A stretch of DNA of 64,000 bases, from positions 1,923,453 to 1,987,452 of the forward strand of contig NZ_CP072943.1 in the NCBI RefSeq assembly GCF_018069705.1. The letters run 5' to 3'. The notes beneath the pieces were generated by a model. The model did not search any database and was not told the origin of the DNA. It was given only the letters and a program-made list of their open reading frames with translations. Shown here piece after piece: positions 44,048 to 63,869 of the stretch. Position numbers and translations under genes: made by a program. Source of the stretch: Aminithiophilus ramosus. Lineage in GTDB: Bacteria; Synergistota; Synergistia; Synergistales; Aminithiophilaceae. Each line of letters starts with the position of its first letter. Position 1 is the stretch's first letter.

Positions 44048-46120
44048 CTACCCCTTGAGGACCTTTTCCGCCACGTCGCGGGGAACTTCCTCATAGTGGT
44101 CGAACTGCATCGAATAGGCGGCCCGGCCGGAGCTCTTGCTCCGCAGGTCCGTGGCGTAGCCGAACATCTCCGACAGGGGGACGATGGCCTTGACGATGCG
44201 GGCGTTGGCGCGCATCTCCATGCCCTCGATGCGCCCCCTCCTGGAGGAGAGGTCCCCGATGACGTCGCCGACGTACTCCTCGGGGGAGACGACTTCGACC
44301 TTCATGACGGGCTCCATCAGAACGGGGTCAGCCTTCCTCATGCCCTCCTTGAAGCCCATGGAGGCGGCGATCTTGAAGGCCATCTCGGAACTGTCCACGT
44401 CATGGTAGCTGCCGAAGACGAGGGAGACCTTGACGCCGATGACGGGGTAGCCGCCGAGAATGCCGCTGGTGATCGTCTCGTCGAGGCCTTTCTGGACGGC
44501 CGGGATGTATTCCTTGGGGATGACGCCTCCGACGATCTTGTTCTCGAATTCGTAACCCTTGCCGTCGGGCAAAGGCTCCAGCTCGAGGACGACGTGGCCG
44601 TACTGGCCCCGGCCGCCGCTCTGGCGGATGAACTTGCCCTCGGCCTGGGAGGCCTTGCGGATGGCCTCGCGGTAGGCGACCTGGGGGCGGCCGACCTTGA
44701 CTTCGACGCCGAACTCGCGGCGGAGACGGTCGACGATGATTTCCAGGTGGAGCTCGCCCATGCCGGATATGATAGTCTGGTTGGTCTCCTCGTCGGTGTG
44801 GACCCGGAAGGTGGGATCCTCCTCGGAGAGGGCCGAAAGACCCTTGGCGAGCTTGACCTGATCGGCCTTGCTGTTCGGCTCCACCGAGAGATGGATGACG
44901 GGCTCGGGGAAGATGAGATTCTCGAGGAGGACGGGAGCGCTTTCGGCGCAGAGCGTATCGCCGGTGCGAGTCGCCTTGAGACCGGGAAGGGCGACGATCA
45001 TGCCCGCCGCGCAGTCCTCGAGCTCCTCACGCTTGTTGGCGTGCATGCGGAGGATGCGTCCCACCCTCTCGCGCCTGCCCGTGGCCACGTTGAGAACCGA
45101 TTCGCCGGTCTTGAGAGCCCCCGAGTAGATGCGGCAGAAGACGAGACGGCCCACGAAGGGATCGACCATGACCTTGAAGGCCAGAGCCGCGAAGGGCTCG
45201 TCGTAGCTGGAATGGCGCTCGATCGCCCTCTCCGGGTCGTCCACGTCGTGGGCGACGATGGGAGGGAGATCGGCGGGGCTGGGCAGGTAGTCGACGACGG
45301 CGTCGAGCATGGGCTGGACGCCCTTGTTCTTGAAGGCCGATCCGCAGAGGACGGGGACGATCTGAAGGTCGATCGTGGCCCGCCTGACGGCCGCCTTAAT
45401 CTTCTCGACGGGAACCTCTCCCCCGTCGAGGAAGAGCTCCATGATCTCCTCGTCGAAATCGGCTATGGATTCGATGAGGAACTCCCGGGCCTGAGCGGCC
45501 TCCTCCTGGAGTTCGGGAGGGATCTCCGTCAGCTTGGGCTCCCGACCCAGATCGGCCTCCTCTCCGTAGAGGATGGCCCGGTTCTGGACGAGGTCGACGA
45601 GGCCGATGAAGGCATCTTCGGCGCCGATGGGCATCTGAATGGGAACGGCCCTGGCACCGAGACGCTCCCGCATCCCCTCGACGACGGCGTTGAAATCGGC
45701 TCCGACGCGATCCATCTTGTTGACGAAGGCGATGCGGGGAACGCGATATTTGTCGGCCTGGCGCCAGACGGTTTCCGACTGGGGCTCGACGCCCCCGACG
45801 GCACAGAAGACGGCGACAACGCCGTCGAGGACGCGGAGAGAACGCTCCACCTCGACGGTGAAATCCACATGGCCGGGCGTATCAATGATGTTGATGATAC
45901 AGTCCTTCCAGTGGCAGGTCGTGGCGGCAGAGGTGATGGTGATGCCTCTTTCGCGCTCCTGTTCCATCCAGTCCATCGTCGCGGCGCCCTCGTGGACTTC
46001 GCCCAGCTTGTAGGTACGGCCCGTGTAGTAGAGAATCCGCTCCGTCGTCGTCGTCTTGCCCGCATCGATATGGGCCGCGATGCCGATGTTGCGGATCTGT
46101 TTCAGATCAATTCCTTGCAT
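44048..46120 (-). CDS. fusA: Elongation factor G
   Basis: 690 residues with P-loop [10 protein letters not shown] (about 16-25), G3 [12 protein letters not shown] and G4 NKMD. The C-terminal domain IV motif [15 protein letters not shown] is present. It drives translocation and ribosome recycling. The length is typical and the gene is intact. Confidence 0.98.
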   Translation of the reverse strand: MQGIDLKQIRNIGIAAHIDAGKTTTTERILYYTGRTYKLGEVHEGAATMDWMEQERERGITITSAATTCHWKDCIINIIDTPGHVDFTVEVERSLRVLDGVVAVFCAVGGVEPQSETVWRQADKYRVPRIAFVNKMDRVGADFNAVVEGMRERLGARAVPIQMPIGAEDAFIGLVDLVQNRAILYGEEADLGREPKLTEIPPELQEEAAQAREFLIESIADFDEEIMELFLDGGEVPVEKIKAAVRRATIDLQIVPVLCGSAFKNKGVQPMLDAVVDYLPSPADLPPIVAHDVDDPERAIERHSSYDEPFAALAFKVMVDPFVGRLVFCRIYSGALKTGESVLNVATGRRERVGRILRMHANKREELEDCAAGMIVALPGLKATRTGDTLCAESAPVLLENLIFPEPVIHLSVEPNSKADQVKLAKGLSALSEEDPTFRVHTDEETNQTIISGMGELHLEIIVDRLRREFGVEVKVGRPQVAYREAIRKASQAEGKFIRQSGGRGQYGHVVLELEPLPDGKGYEFENKIVGGVIPKEYIPAVQKGLDETITSGILGGYPVIGVKVSLVFGSYHDVDSSEMAFKIAASMGFKEGMRKADPVLMEPVMKVEVVSPEEYVGDVIGDLSSRRGRIEGMEMRANARIVKAIVPLSEMFGYATDLRSKSSGRAAYSMQFDHYEEVPRDVAEKVLKG

Positions 46121-46170
46121 CGTCTTTCACCACCAAGAAAGGGACTGCTTGCATCGGAGCCTTGAAACGG

Positions 46171-46641
46171 TTACCAACGGTAATGGGCGAAGGCGCGGTT
46201 GGCCTCGGCCATGCGATGGGTGTCCTCACGCTTTTTGACGGACCCGCCCTCGCCCTTGCAGGCATCGAGAAACTCGCGGGCGAGACGCTCCACCATGGGA
46301 ATGCCCTTGCGGGCCCGGGCGTACTGGATGATCCAACGCGTGGCCAGGGCCTGGGCACGGGTGGGATCGACCTCGACGGGAACCTGGTAGGTGGCGCCGC
46401 CGACGCGGCGGGGCTTGACTTCGACGAGGGGCTTGACGGCCTCCATGGCCTTGTCGTAGACCTCTCGGGAATCAATGCCGAGCTTGCCGCCGGCGCTCTC
46501 GAGGGCGCCGTAGAAGATCTTTTCGGCGATGCTCTTCTTGCCGTCATACATGAGGCAGCTGATGAATTTCTCCATCGAGACGGAGTTGAAGCGAATGTCG
46601 GCCTTGGGTTCCCGACGGTGGACATGACCTTTCCGCGGCAT
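46171..46641 (-). CDS. rpsG: 30S ribosomal protein S7
   Basis: 156 residues, [20 protein letters not shown] and [20 protein letters not shown]. It nucleates the 30S head. In E. coli S7 represses the str operon through the rpsL-rpsG gap, which is only 21 bases here. Confidence 0.98.
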   Translation of the reverse strand: MPRKGHVHRREPKADIRFNSVSMEKFISCLMYDGKKSIAEKIFYGALESAGGKLGIDSREVYDKAMEAVKPLVEVKPRRVGGATYQVPVEVDPTRAQALATRWIIQYARARKGIPMVERLAREFLDACKGEGGSVKKREDTHRMAEANRAFAHYRW

Positions 46642-46662
46642 GAACGGTTCCCCTCCCTACGG

Positions 46663-47037
46663 TTATTTCTTGGGCCTGCGCGCCCCGTACTTGGAGCGGC
46701 TCTGACGACGATTTTCGACTCCCGCCGTGTCGAGGGTGCCGCGGATGATGTGGTAGCGAACGCCGGGAAGGTCCTTCACACGCCCGCCACGGACCATGAC
46801 GACGGAGTGCTCCTGCAGGTTGTGTCCGACCCCGGGAATGTAGGCCGTAACTTCGATGCCGTTGGTGAGGCGGATACGGGCCACTTTGCGGAGAGCCGAG
46901 TTGGGCTTCTTGGGCGTCGTGGTGTAGACGCGGGTGCAGACGCCGCGCTTGGCCGGGTTGCCCTGAAGGGCAGGAGCGCTCGTTCTGACTTTCTTGGACT
47001 TGCGCCCGTTGCGGATCAACTGACTGATGGTTGGCAC
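46663..47037 (-). CDS. rpsL: 30S ribosomal protein S12, GTG start
   Basis: 124 residues, (M)[20 protein letters not shown], with [20 protein letters not shown] carrying the lysine where streptomycin-resistance changes occur; it is the sensitive wild-type residue. The start is GTG at 47037, nine bases after AAGGAGG. First gene of the long ribosomal transcript. Confidence 0.97.
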   Translation of the reverse strand: MPTISQLIRNGRKSKKVRTSAPALQGNPAKRGVCTRVYTTTPKKPNSALRKVARIRLTNGIEVTAYIPGVGHNLQEHSVVMVRGGRVKDLPGVRYHIIRGTLDTAGVENRRQSRSKYGARRPKK

Positions 47038-47189
47038 TGACGAAAACCTCCTTCCACATAAAGGGCTCTTCTTGAGCAGAGCCCGGACCGGGCCTCGATG
47101 GCCCTCTCAGGCCGCGGGCTTCTGAGCTTGTGCGGACGCTTCGGCGGAGACAAAAGCGCACAAAAGGGCATGCGCCAAATAAGGCGCAC
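47038..47189 (-). promoter_or_regulatory. Leader of the str-S10-spc-alpha transcript
   Basis: The transcript should begin at about 47189 and at once form TGCGCC-TTATTT-GGCGCA (47188-47171), followed by TGCCCTTTTG. A second hairpin, GGGCTCT with AGAGCCC (47084-47063), precedes the rpsL ribosome site. The first could be a 5-prime stabiliser or a weak attenuator. Confidence 0.5.
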
Positions 47190-47195
47190 CCGAAC

Positions 47196-47224
47196 ATCAT
47201 AGCAACGTCCGAGGGGGGTGTCAA
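47196..47224 (-). promoter_or_regulatory. Sigma-70 promoter of the rpsL ribosomal supercluster
   Basis: On the minus strand TTGACA (47224-47219), 17 bases, TATGAT (47201-47196). The -35 is consensus and the -10 has one mismatch. The first T of the -35 is the last base of the rpoC terminator stem. Confidence 0.9.
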
Positions 47225-47261
47225 GAATGGCGCAGGGGGAGGTGTCGCCCTGCGCCATTCT
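47224..47261 (-). terminator. Terminator of rpoBC
   Basis: AGAATGGCGCAGGG and CCCTGCGCCATTCT form a perfect 14-bp stem with a 10-base loop, five bases after the rpoC stop. The stem is followed directly by TGACA of the next promoter instead of a T-tract. Confidence 0.8.
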
Positions 47262-47266
47262 GTCGA

Positions 47267-55900
<8,634 letters not shown>

Positions 55901-55917
55901 GGGAGTGATGACCTCCC
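55901..55917 (-). promoter_or_regulatory. Ribosome-site hairpin of rpoB
   Basis: In the short rpoB leader GGGAG-GTCATCA-CTCCC can form a 5-bp hairpin that includes most of the ribosome site (AGGGAGG) and ends at the base before ATG. It could throttle initiation, or shorten an otherwise long 11-base spacing. Confidence 0.4.
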
Positions 55918-55957
55918 TGTCTTGATGTGAGTTTTGGAAAAGACTTGACGAAGAGTA

Positions 55958-55986
55958 AGGATAACAAAAAAGCCGTGCCAAGTCAA
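55958..55986 (-). promoter_or_regulatory. Sigma-70 promoter of rpoBC, embedded in a terminator
   Basis: On the minus strand TTGACT (55986-55981), 17 bases, TATCCT (55963-55958). The -35 lies in the loop of the tRNA terminator hairpin and the spacer consists of the hairpin's second arm and T-tract. The leader to the rpoB ATG is about 50 bases. Confidence 0.8.
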
Positions 55987-56001
55987 CAGGCATGGCACGG
56001 C
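55966..56001 (-). terminator. Intrinsic terminator after tRNA-Leu
   Basis: GCCGTGCCA and TGGCACGGC form a perfect 9-bp stem with a 12-base loop, followed on the minus strand by TTTTTT. A run of T also precedes it on the minus strand (A-run on plus is at both sides), so it may work in both directions. Confidence 0.9.
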
Positions 56002-56042
56002 CAGAAAAAAACCGCTTCTTATCGAAGGCGGGCGTCTCTCTA

Positions 56043-56129
56043 TGGTGTCGAGGGGGGGATTTGAACCCCCACAGGCTTACGCCCACTAGATCCTGAATCT
56101 AGCGCGTCTACCAATTCCGCCACCCCGAC
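56043..56129 (-). tRNA. tRNA-Leu, anticodon CAG
   Basis: 87 nucleotides including an encoded CCA. The 5-prime end GTCGGGGTGGCGGAATTGGT pairs with the 3-prime CCCTCGAC. The anticodon arm is CTAGA-TTCAGGA-TCTAG. A long variable arm (TGGGCGTAAGCCTGT region) marks a class II tRNA, and the T-loop is GGTTCAAATCC. It reads CUG codons. Confidence 0.97.
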
Positions 56130-56148
56130 ATTGTCTTTGACGGCGATG

Positions 56149-56177
56149 ATTGTAACAACGCCAGCAGCATTTGGCAA
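56149..56177 (-). promoter_or_regulatory. Sigma-70 promoter of tRNA-Leu
   Basis: On the minus strand TTGCCA (56177-56172), 17 bases, TACAAT (56154-56149), about 20 bases before the tRNA. The IS target duplication begins at the next base upstream, so the core promoter survived the insertion. Confidence 0.85.
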
Positions 56178-56194
56178 GGGGCAAAGCTGAAATC

Positions 56195-57713
56195 TGTCGC
56201 CGGACAATGGTATTGTCACTCGTGAAGAGGACAGGGAAAATGTCACTTATGACGACCAGGAGAGACCTACTCATGAAGACAAAAGAAGCAAGGCGCTTGG
56301 GGTTGGTGGAAGAGGCTGTCGCGGGCAACCTGACGGTTCAGGAGGTGGCCGATCGGCTCGGTCTGAGCCGCCGTCAGGTCTTTCGGCTCAAACGACGCTA
56401 CCGGGAAGAAGGAGCGCAGGGGCTCCTGCACAAGGGACGAGGCAAACCGTCCCGGCGCAGAATCTCTCAGGAGACACGGGATTTCGTCGTCAGTCTGGCC
56501 AAGGGTCTTTACAGGGATACGAGCTGTCAGCACATGGCCGAACTCCTTGCCGAAGAGCATGATCTCGTGCTGAGCGCCAAGAGCATCGCCCGTTTCCTTC
56601 GCGCGGAGAACCTGTCCCTCGTTCATCGCCACCGGGCCCCGAAGCGGCGTTCCCGCAGGGTCCGACGGTCCCGACGAGGCGATCTGGTCCAGATGGACGC
56701 CTCTCCTTTCGATTGGTTCGAGATCGGTGAGCGTTGCACTCTCCACGGCGTGATTGACGATGCCACAGGAGAGGTCCTCGGTCTGTGGATGGCCAGGAAT
56801 GAGTGCCTCTTCGGCTACTTCCGCGTGCTCCGTCAGATGCTTGATCGCCACGGCGTGCCTCGCGAGCTTTACGCCGACCGCCACACCATCTTCCTTTCTC
56901 CCAAGTCGGAAAAACTGACGATCAAGGAGGAGCTGGAGGACTCGGCGCCTGTAACCCAGTTCGGCCGCGCTCTGGAGGCTCTCGGAACTCGCTATGTCCC
57001 TGCAGGGTCTCCCCAGGCGAAGGGGCGGATCGAAAGGCTCTGGGGAACTCTTCAGGATCGTCTCGTCGTCGCCTTCCGACGGGCCGGAGTGAAAACGATC
57101 GAAGAGGCCAACGTCCTGCTCGCCGCCTACCCGGGAGAGGTCCATAACCCGAGGTTCGCTCGTCCTCCCGCAGAGGGGGCATCTGCCTTTCTCCCTCCGC
57201 CGGACGGACCCGCTCTCGATCTCCTCCTGACTCGCCAGACCGACCGGAAGGCCTCGGGAGACTCGACGATTTCCCTCGACGGAAAACAGTACGCCCTGAT
57301 AGGCCCCCGCAGACGCCCCCTGCTTCTTGCCAGAGGACAGGCGGTCAAGGTCATCGAGAAGCTCGACGGGAAACTCCTGGCTCTTGTCCATGACGGGCTC
57401 TACGATCTCGCAGCCGTCGACAAAGAGCCCCCTGCGACTCCCCCGCCTGTCATCGAGACGAAGACAGGCACTCCATGCAAAACGAAGAAGCAGAGGAAGC
57501 CGGCGGCAGACCATCCCTGGCGACAGAATCCCGCTCCTCCTGCCGCGGCGGTCGGCTCCGAGCAAGGGACGGGTTCCCCTCCCTAGAAGGACCTCCGCCG
57601 CGGAGGAAAGCCAAGGCGGGCTGTTGACGGGGGCGATTTCAGCCCCTCGAAAGCGACACTTTCATTGTCCCTCAGACCCTCTTTTTAGATGACATTTTTA
57701 GTGTCCCTTGACA
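56195..57713 (+). mobile_element. Complete IS1202-like (ISNCY) insertion sequence
   Basis: 1519 bases. The left end TGTCGCCGGACAATGGTATTGTCAC (read in two parts, 56195-56219) and the right end, on the minus strand TGTCAAGGGACA then CTAAAAATGTCA, are imperfect inverted repeats starting TGTC. Each end contains a GGACA-to-TGTCA palindrome, repeated once further in (56229-56246 and 57655-57670). These are probable paired transposase sites. It sits just upstream of the tRNA-Leu promoter. Confidence 0.88.
56273..57586 (+). CDS. IS1202-family (ISNCY) transposase
   Basis: About 437 residues from the ATG at 56273 (MKTKEARRLGLVEEAVAGN); earlier in-frame ATGs at 56240 and 56249 are possible. The N-terminal helix-turn-helix is VQEVADRLGLSRRQVFRLKR. 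The DDE core shows DLVQMDASPFDWF, LYADRHTIF and KGRIERLWGTLQDRL. The C-terminal region is rich in Pro and Lys. It is the only plus-strand gene in the window, and it is intact. Confidence 0.92.
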   Translation: MKTKEARRLGLVEEAVAGNLTVQEVADRLGLSRRQVFRLKRRYREEGAQGLLHKGRGKPSRRRISQETRDFVVSLAKGLYRDTSCQHMAELLAEEHDLVLSAKSIARFLRAENLSLVHRHRAPKRRSRRVRRSRRGDLVQMDASPFDWFEIGERCTLHGVIDDATGEVLGLWMARNECLFGYFRVLRQMLDRHGVPRELYADRHTIFLSPKSEKLTIKEELEDSAPVTQFGRALEALGTRYVPAGSPQAKGRIERLWGTLQDRLVVAFRRAGVKTIEEANVLLAAYPGEVHNPRFARPPAEGASAFLPPPDGPALDLLLTRQTDRKASGDSTISLDGKQYALIGPRRRPLLLARGQAVKVIEKLDGKLLALVHDGLYDLAAVDKEPPATPPPVIETKTGTPCKTKKQRKPAADHPWRQNPAPPAAAVGSEQGTGSPP

Positions 57714-57733
57714 GGGGCAAAGCTGAAATCCCC

Positions 57734-57805
57734 AATCCGCGCCGCCCCGAAGGGGCGCGGATTCTCCCCGCAGAAGACGACAGAGCCCCGCCCTGCGGGC
57801 GGGGC
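57734..57805 (-). terminator. Two hairpins downstream of the YjfB-type gene
   Basis: GCCCCGCCC-GCA-GGGCGGGGC (57805-57785) begins 18 bases after the stop codon. A second, AATCCGCGCC paired with GGCGCGGATT (57763-57734), follows. Neither has a strong T-tract. The second resembles the CCCCGAAGGGG cores of the large repeat clusters. Confidence 0.6.
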
Positions 57806-57823
57806 CGGAGGGGCGGTCAGCCT

Positions 57824-57997
57824 CTAGGCCTTGAAATCGATCTGGCCGCCGATGCCGGACGCGGCGAAAAGCTGCTGAATCATGTCCTGCTGCAGCGCCG
57901 TCGTCGAGTCAAGCACCTTGTTCGTGACGGCCGTCTGGATCTGCGTCCCGATGGCCGCCGACTGCATCTGGGTGACGTCGCTGACAAGTCCCATCAT
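57824..57997 (-). CDS. YjfB-like putative motility protein
   Basis: 57 residues, MMGLVSDVTQMQSAAIGTQI at the start, then QTAVTNKVLDSTTALQQDMI and a short tail. It matches the small YjfB_motility family (conserved AAIGTQIQTAV-like core) found in flagellated bacteria; function unknown. GGGAGGTGAT stands eight bases before the first ATG. A sigma-28 promoter lies just upstream, which independently supports a motility role. Confidence 0.85.
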   Translation of the reverse strand: MMGLVSDVTQMQSAAIGTQIQTAVTNKVLDSTTALQQDMIQQLFAASGIGGQIDFKA

Positions 57998-58017
57998 GGC
58001 GATCACCTCCCGATCCT

Positions 58018-58045
58018 TTATCGGCTTTTCCGGCAACCACCTTGA
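58018..58045 (-). promoter_or_regulatory. Sigma-28 promoter of the YjfB-like gene
   Basis: On the minus strand TCAAG (58045-58041), 15 bases, GCCGATAA (58025-58018). The -10 is perfect and the -35 differs from TAAAG by one base. It lies 20 bases before the start codon. The rest of the gap to tsaC (58046-58216) shows no gene. Confidence 0.82.
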
Positions 58046-58216
58046 AAGTTCCGGCTTCGACATCGCACGAGCTTCCCCGATCTGCCGAAACGTGACGCCC
58101 TTCGAGCGATGTCCGTCAGGCCCACCCTTTCGTCCGGGCGTACCCTTGCCTCTTCGGCGGAACTCCCGCCCTTGGGCTTTCGCCCCTTGCCGCGGCGAGG
58201 CCCCTTCCTTGGCGGT

Positions 58217-61094
<2,878 letters not shown>

Positions 61095-61103
61095 GGAGAA
61101 GCC

Positions 61104-63035
61104 TCAGTGGATGCGGCTGCCCAGGGCCATGGCGCCGTCGACGGTGAGGAGGGCCAGACCGTCGTCGCGGCAGCTCTCGGCGGCCAGCAGCATGCCCCGG
61201 CTCTCGACGCCCCTGAGCTTTACGGGCTTGAGGTTGCAGACGACGATGATCGTCTTGCCGACCAGATCTTCGGCCTTGTAGTACTCGCGGATGCCCGAGA
61301 CGATGGTCCGCCTCTCGTATCCCAGATCGACGTCGATCTTGAAGAGTTTGTCGGCCTTGGGGACGGCCTCGGCGGCGACGATGCGGGCCACGCGCAGTTC
61401 GACCTTGCGGAAATCGTCGATGACGATCTCCTCTTCGTGCTCGCCCGGATCGGGATCGAGGTTTCTGGCCACCTCCCGGGCCGCCTTGGCCTCCTTCCAG
61501 GCCTCGATGTCGATGCGGGGAACGAGGACATCGCCCTTGGCGACGGTGACACCCTCGGGGAAGGGGCGACCGGCGGCGGCAAATCCCGCCTCTTCGGGGC
61601 TTCCTTCGAGACCGAGCTGGCGCCAGACGGTCCGGGCCACTTCGGGCATGACGGGAGCCACGCAGAGGGCCGCCAGACGCAGGACGGCGCAGAGGGTGGA
61701 GAGGACGGCGGCGAGACGTTCCGTCTGGCCCTCCTTGCCGAGCTTCCAGGGCATGGTCGTGTCGATGTATTTGTTTCCTCTGCCGATGAGGGTCCAGAGG
61801 GCCTTGAGGGCCTCGTCGAAGGCGAAACGCTCCATGGCTTCGCGGTAGGCCTCGAAGGTGGTCTCCACGGCCCGGAGCAGATCCCTGTCGAGATCGTCGG
61901 TGGCGGGAGCCGAAAGGACCTTGCCGCCCTGGAAACGTTCGACCATCTGAAGGGTCCTGTTGAGGAGGTTGCCCAGATCGTTGGCCAAGTCGGAGTTGAT
62001 CCTCTGAACGAGGGCCAGTTCGGAGAAGTCGCCGTCGTTGCCGAAGGCCACCTCGCGGAGGAGGACGTAGCGGAAGGCGTCGACGCCGTAGAGATCGACC
62101 ATCTCGAAGGGATCGACGACGTTCCCCTTCGACTTGGACATCTTCTCCCCCTCGACGGTCCACCAGCCGTGGGCGAAGACCTTCTTCGGCGGGTTCAGCC
62201 CCAGGGCCAGCAGCATGGCGGGCCAGACGACGCAGTGGAAACGGATGATGTCCTTGCCGACGAGGTGATGGACGGAGGGCCAGAATTCGGCCATCCGCGT
62301 CTCGTCGTCGGGATAGCCGCAGACGGTCAGGTAGTTGATGAGGGCGTCGAACCAGACGTAGACGACGTGGCCCTCGTCGCCGGGAACGGGGATGCCCCAT
62401 TTGAGCGTCGTCCGCGACACGGACTGGTCGTTGAGACCGCTGCGGATGAAGCTGACCACTTCGTTGTAGCGGCTTTTGGGCTGGATGGCCTCGGGGTTCT
62501 CCTCGTAGAAGCGAAGGAGGGCCTCCTGGTAACGGGAGATGCGGAAGAAGTAGCTCTCCTCCGTCATGGGCTTGAGGGGACGTTTGCAGTCGGGACAGGT
62601 CCGTCCCTCGCCCATCTGGCTCTCGGGGACGTAGGTCTCGCAGGGAACGCAGTAGAGCCCCTCGTAGGTCCCCTTGTAGATGTCGCCCTTTTCGAGGAGC
62701 CTGTTGAAGATGGCCTGGACGACACGCTCGTGGCGGGGCTCGGTGGTGCGGATGAAATCGTCGTGCGTGATGTGGAGGACCTCCCAGAGGCGGCGGAAGT
62801 TTTCCACCGTCCTGTCGGCCAGTTCCTGCGAGGTCATGCCCTTGGCCTCGGCCGTCGTCTGGATCTTCTGGCCGTGCTCGTCGGTGCCGGTGCAGAAAAG
62901 GACCCTGTCGCCGGCCATGCGGTGATAGAGGGCCAGCGTATCGGCGGCGATGGTCGTGTAGGCGTGACCGATGTGGGGAACGTCGTTGACGTAGTAGATG
63001 GGCGTGGTGATGTAGAACGCTCTTTCTGAGGGCAT
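61104..63035 (-). CDS. metG: Methionyl-tRNA synthetase
   Basis: This 643-residue class I synthetase has HIGH at residues 21-24, a CxxC...CxxC zinc insert (YCVPCETY and RTCPDCKRP, about 125-148) and KMSKS near residue 297. A C-terminal EMAP-like tRNA-binding domain (FRKVELRVARIVAAE near 535 onward) is fused to it. The ATG lies directly at the rsmI stop. Confidence 0.97.
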   Translation of the reverse strand: MPSERAFYITTPIYYVNDVPHIGHAYTTIAADTLALYHRMAGDRVLFCTGTDEHGQKIQTTAEAKGMTSQELADRTVENFRRLWEVLHITHDDFIRTTEPRHERVVQAIFNRLLEKGDIYKGTYEGLYCVPCETYVPESQMGEGRTCPDCKRPLKPMTEESYFFRISRYQEALLRFYEENPEAIQPKSRYNEVVSFIRSGLNDQSVSRTTLKWGIPVPGDEGHVVYVWFDALINYLTVCGYPDDETRMAEFWPSVHHLVGKDIIRFHCVVWPAMLLALGLNPPKKVFAHGWWTVEGEKMSKSKGNVVDPFEMVDLYGVDAFRYVLLREVAFGNDGDFSELALVQRINSDLANDLGNLLNRTLQMVERFQGGKVLSAPATDDLDRDLLRAVETTFEAYREAMERFAFDEALKALWTLIGRGNKYIDTTMPWKLGKEGQTERLAAVLSTLCAVLRLAALCVAPVMPEVARTVWRQLGLEGSPEEAGFAAAGRPFPEGVTVAKGDVLVPRIDIEAWKEAKAAREVARNLDPDPGEHEEEIVIDDFRKVELRVARIVAAEAVPKADKLFKIDVDLGYERRTIVSGIREYYKAEDLVGKTIIVVCNLKPVKLRGVESRGMLLAAESCRDDGLALLTVDGAMALGSRIH

Positions 63036-63869
63036 TTACTCTCCAACCTCCTCGCGGCGCCGTTGCAGGAGCGCCGACTTGATCCTGTTTTTCGGAATAC
63101 CATAACCCTCGGCGATGAGATTGACAACATCGCGAAGGCTTCTCCCCTCGGCGAGAAGGGCCCGCCCCTCGGCCTCCCATCGTCCGTCGTCGACGGAGGG
63201 GGCCTCCCGGCCCGCGACGACGAGGACCATCTCTCCTTTGATCTCTCTGGTCCGACTCTCGTCGAGAAGGGTCTGAAGACTTCCGCGAAGGGTCTCCTGG
63301 TGGATTTTGCTGATCTCCCTCACGAGGGCGGCCCGACGGTCGCCGAAGAGATCGACGAGGTCGGCCAGATCGGCGGCGAGGCGATGAGGCGAGACGTAGA
63401 AAAGAAGGGTCCAGCTCTGATGGGCCAGGTCGGCCAGGACGCGGCGGCGATCGGAGGCCTTGGAGGGGAGAAAGCCCCAGAAGGTGAAGGGATGGACGGG
63501 AAGGCCCGAGAGGACGAGGGCCGGGACGAAGGCCGTCGGTCCCGGAAGGACGTCGACGTCGAAGCCGGCGGCCAGAGCCTCTTCGACGACGATCTGCCCC
63601 GGATCGGAGATGGCCGGCGTGCCGGCGTCGGAGACGAGGGCCACCGTCCTGCCCTCGGCCAGGTGGCGAAGGATCTCCTCCGTCCGGGCCCGCTCGTTGT
63701 GGGCGTGGTAGGAGACGAGGCGGGCCTTGATGCCGTAGTGGTGGAGGAGCAGCCCCGTGTGGCGCGTGTCCTCGCAGGCAACGACGTCGGCCGAGGCCAG
63801 GACCGCCAGGGCCCGGGCCGTTATGTCCTCCCTGTTTCCCACGGGCGTGGGGACGAGGATCAGAGCCAT
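63036..63869 (-). CDS. rsmI: 16S rRNA (cytidine1402-2-prime-O)-methyltransferase
   Basis: 277 residues starting MALILVPTPVGNREDITARA, then CEDTRHTGLLLHHYGI and VALVSDAGTPAISDPG, the RsmI (YraL) signatures. It uses S-adenosylmethionine to methylate C1402 near the decoding centre. The ATG at 63869 has AAAGGAGG eight bases upstream; an in-frame GTG at 63935 is less likely. The C-terminus has a DUF helix-turn-helix-like region (LIAEGYGIPKNRIKSALLQR). Confidence 0.96.
   Translation of the reverse strand: MALILVPTPVGNREDITARALAVLASADVVACEDTRHTGLLLHHYGIKARLVSYHAHNERARTEEILRHLAEGRTVALVSDAGTPAISDPGQIVVEEALAAGFDVDVLPGPTAFVPALVLSGLPVHPFTFWGFLPSKASDRRRVLADLAHQSWTLLFYVSPHRLAADLADLVDLFGDRRAALVREISKIHQETLRGSLQTLLDESRTREIKGEMVLVVAGREAPSVDDGRWEAEGRALLAEGRSLRDVVNLIAEGYGIPKNRIKSALLQRRREEVGE

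Larger units (their letters stand above)
56178..57730. repeat. 17-bp target-site duplication flanking the IS1202-like element
   Basis: GGGGCAAAGCTGAAATC occurs directly repeated at 56178-56194 and 57714-57730, immediately outside the inverted ends. Long duplications are known for IS1202-type elements. Identity of the two copies suggests recent insertion. Confidence 0.85.

Noticed and set aside
55901-56086. A 62-codon N-terminal extension of RpoB.
   Set aside because: It would translate the promoter, terminator and part of the tRNA; homology and the ribosome site place the start at 55900.
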